From positions 16,791 through 29,907 of the forward strand of contig CAJUHX010000022.1 in NCBI GenBank assembly GCA_910586455.1: 13,117 nucleotides of DNA. Reading direction: 5' to 3'. Below are positions 12,262 through 13,117 of this stretch, in pieces. The stretch is from an uncultured Muribaculaceae bacterium (lineage in GTDB: Bacteria; Bacteroidota; Bacteroidia; Bacteroidales; Muribaculaceae). The notes beneath the pieces are model-generated. The model ran no database searches, was not told where the DNA came from, and saw nothing but the letters and a program-made list of their open reading frames with translations. Each line of letters opens with the position of its first letter. Within the stretch, counting starts at the first letter, position 1. Both the position numbers and the translations under genes were made by a program.

Positions 12262-13117
12262 ATGTCAGGTCAGCAAACGATATTCAGCACCGACGAAACC
12301 AAGGAGTTGCGTCGGCTTTACCGCACGCTTCGCCACTCCCTTGCCGAAGCGGTGTCATACAATGATTTTTTTAGAGTCAGAACTGCCATTTCCGAAGCCA
12401 TGGCCGTCTGCGAAATGCCGCGCGACCGTTTCGGCCGTCATCCGCTGCTTCATGCCATGGCTACCACAGAAGAACTGTGTCATGGTGTGAGCCTCGACCG
12501 CAGCATGGCTGTGGCCGTGATGCTCTACAATCTGGTGAAACTCGACCTGATGCCGCAGCGGCAGCTGCAGGAAGAGTGGGACGACGATATCAGCCGCCTT
12601 GTGGACGGTCTGCGGAAAGTGGCCGGTCTGTACAGCCGTCAGGCTTCTGTGCAGAGCGACAACTTCCGCAAACTGCTGCTTACATTCGCCGAGGATATAC
12701 GTGTGATTATCATAATGCTCGTCGACCGTCTGGTACTGATGCGCGCCATCAACCACCATCCGTCGGAGAAACTGGTAGCGGAAGTGGCCATGGAGGCCAA
12801 CTACCTGTACGCACCCCTGGCCCACCGTCTGGGGCTGTACCGGATAAAGTCGGAACTTGAGGATATGTCGCTGAAATACACCGACCGCGAGAAATACACC
12901 GAGATTGCCCGCAAACTCAACGAAACCAAGGCGAAGCGCGACTCCTACATAGCCGACTTTATTCGCCCGGTAAAGGAGCGTCTGGAGGCCGAAGGTCTGA
13001 AATTCGACATCAAGGGGCGTACTAAGAGCATCTACTCCATCTGGAACAAGATGAAGAAGCAGCACAACGATGTGGAGGAAATATACGACCTCTTTGCAAT
13101 ACGTGTGATTCTTGATG
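12262..13117 (+). CDS. relA: RelA/SpoT-family (p)ppGpp synthetase with degenerate hydrolase domain (5' part)
   Basis: 285 complete codons, open to the window edge; the C-terminal regulatory domains lie outside. Residues about 35-200 form the HD-type hydrolase domain. HPLL at 60-63 keeps the first histidine, but the HDxxED of active enzymes is replaced by YNLVKL (89-94), and the later DRLHNMR segment reads DRLVLMR (155-161), losing the conserved asparagine. So ppGpp hydrolysis is probably lost. The synthetase domain begins around 230: KGRTKSIYSIWNKMKKQ at 251-267 and YDLFAIRVILD at 275-285 match the ATP/GTP-binding GRxKSxxSIxxKM and DxxAIRV segments. The gene would make (p)ppGpp under amino-acid starvation on the ribosome. 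The first in-frame ATG after the promoter is used. The RelA role is inferred from lost motifs; a second, bifunctional homologue is expected elsewhere. Confidence 0.9.
   Translation, partial: MSGQQTIFSTDETKELRRLYRTLRHSLAEAVSYNDFFRVRTAISEAMAVCEMPRDRFGRHPLLHAMATTEELCHGVSLDRSMAVAVMLYNLVKLDLMPQRQLQEEWDDDISRLVDGLRKVAGLYSRQASVQSDNFRKLLLTFAEDIRVIIIMLVDRLVLMRAINHHPSEKLVAEVAMEANYLYAPLAHRLGLYRIKSELEDMSLKYTDREKYTEIARKLNETKAKRDSYIADFIRPVKERLEAEGLKFDIKGRTKSIYSIWNKMKKQHNDVEEIYDLFAIRVILD

Overview
The window looks like chromosome of a Bacteroidales bacterium (phylum Bacteroidota), possibly a Muribaculaceae-like gut lineage; the family is a guess. The reasons are the repeated Bacteroidota promoter signature (TTTG or TTG, 19-20 bp, then TAnnTTTG), the near absence of Shine-Dalgarno sites, small conserved Bacteroidales-type genes and a BioG-BioC fusion. 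Most genes are GC-rich. The stretch from about 8365 to 10600 is clearly AT-richer.

Layout. 1-528 (minus): 5' part of a radical SAM gene, running off the left edge. 668-1327: a secreted, probably outer-membrane beta-barrel protein with its own promoter. 1371-5783: a tight biotin operon bioA-bioF-bioGC-bioD, each gene overlapping the next by ATGA. Together these make pimeloyl-ACP methyl ester, cleave it, and carry it through KAPA and DAPA to dethiobiotin. The last enzyme, biotin synthase BioB, is not in the window. 5868-8279: a RNase D-like 3'-5' exonuclease, a small two-helix membrane protein and the phosphoglycerate mutase gpmI, in one run ending at a strong 17-bp terminator.

8365-10600: an AT-rich accessory segment with a C10 (streptopain/interpain-like) cysteine-protease lipoprotein gene, broken by one extra base in an A7 tract between the prodomain and an otherwise intact catalytic domain. 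A small outer-membrane barrel gene overlaps its end. 10622-10693: an initiator tRNA-fMet with its own promoter, followed by a hairpin and then hflX (ribosome-rescue GTPase) and a 50-residue charged protein. 12186-12240: a 12-bp terminator hairpin interlaced with the next promoter and with a perfect 10-bp inverted repeat around that promoter. 12262-13117: 5' part of a long RelA/SpoT-family gene whose hydrolase motif is destroyed, so it is probably a dedicated (p)ppGpp synthetase. 

The most interesting points are the interlocked terminator/promoter/palindrome before relA, the A7 frameshift in the protease, three genes whose -7 box sits so close to the ATG that leaderless mRNAs are implied, and the BioG-BioC fusion. 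I did not find a clear wholly new system. No gene-free stretch exceeds 300 bases.
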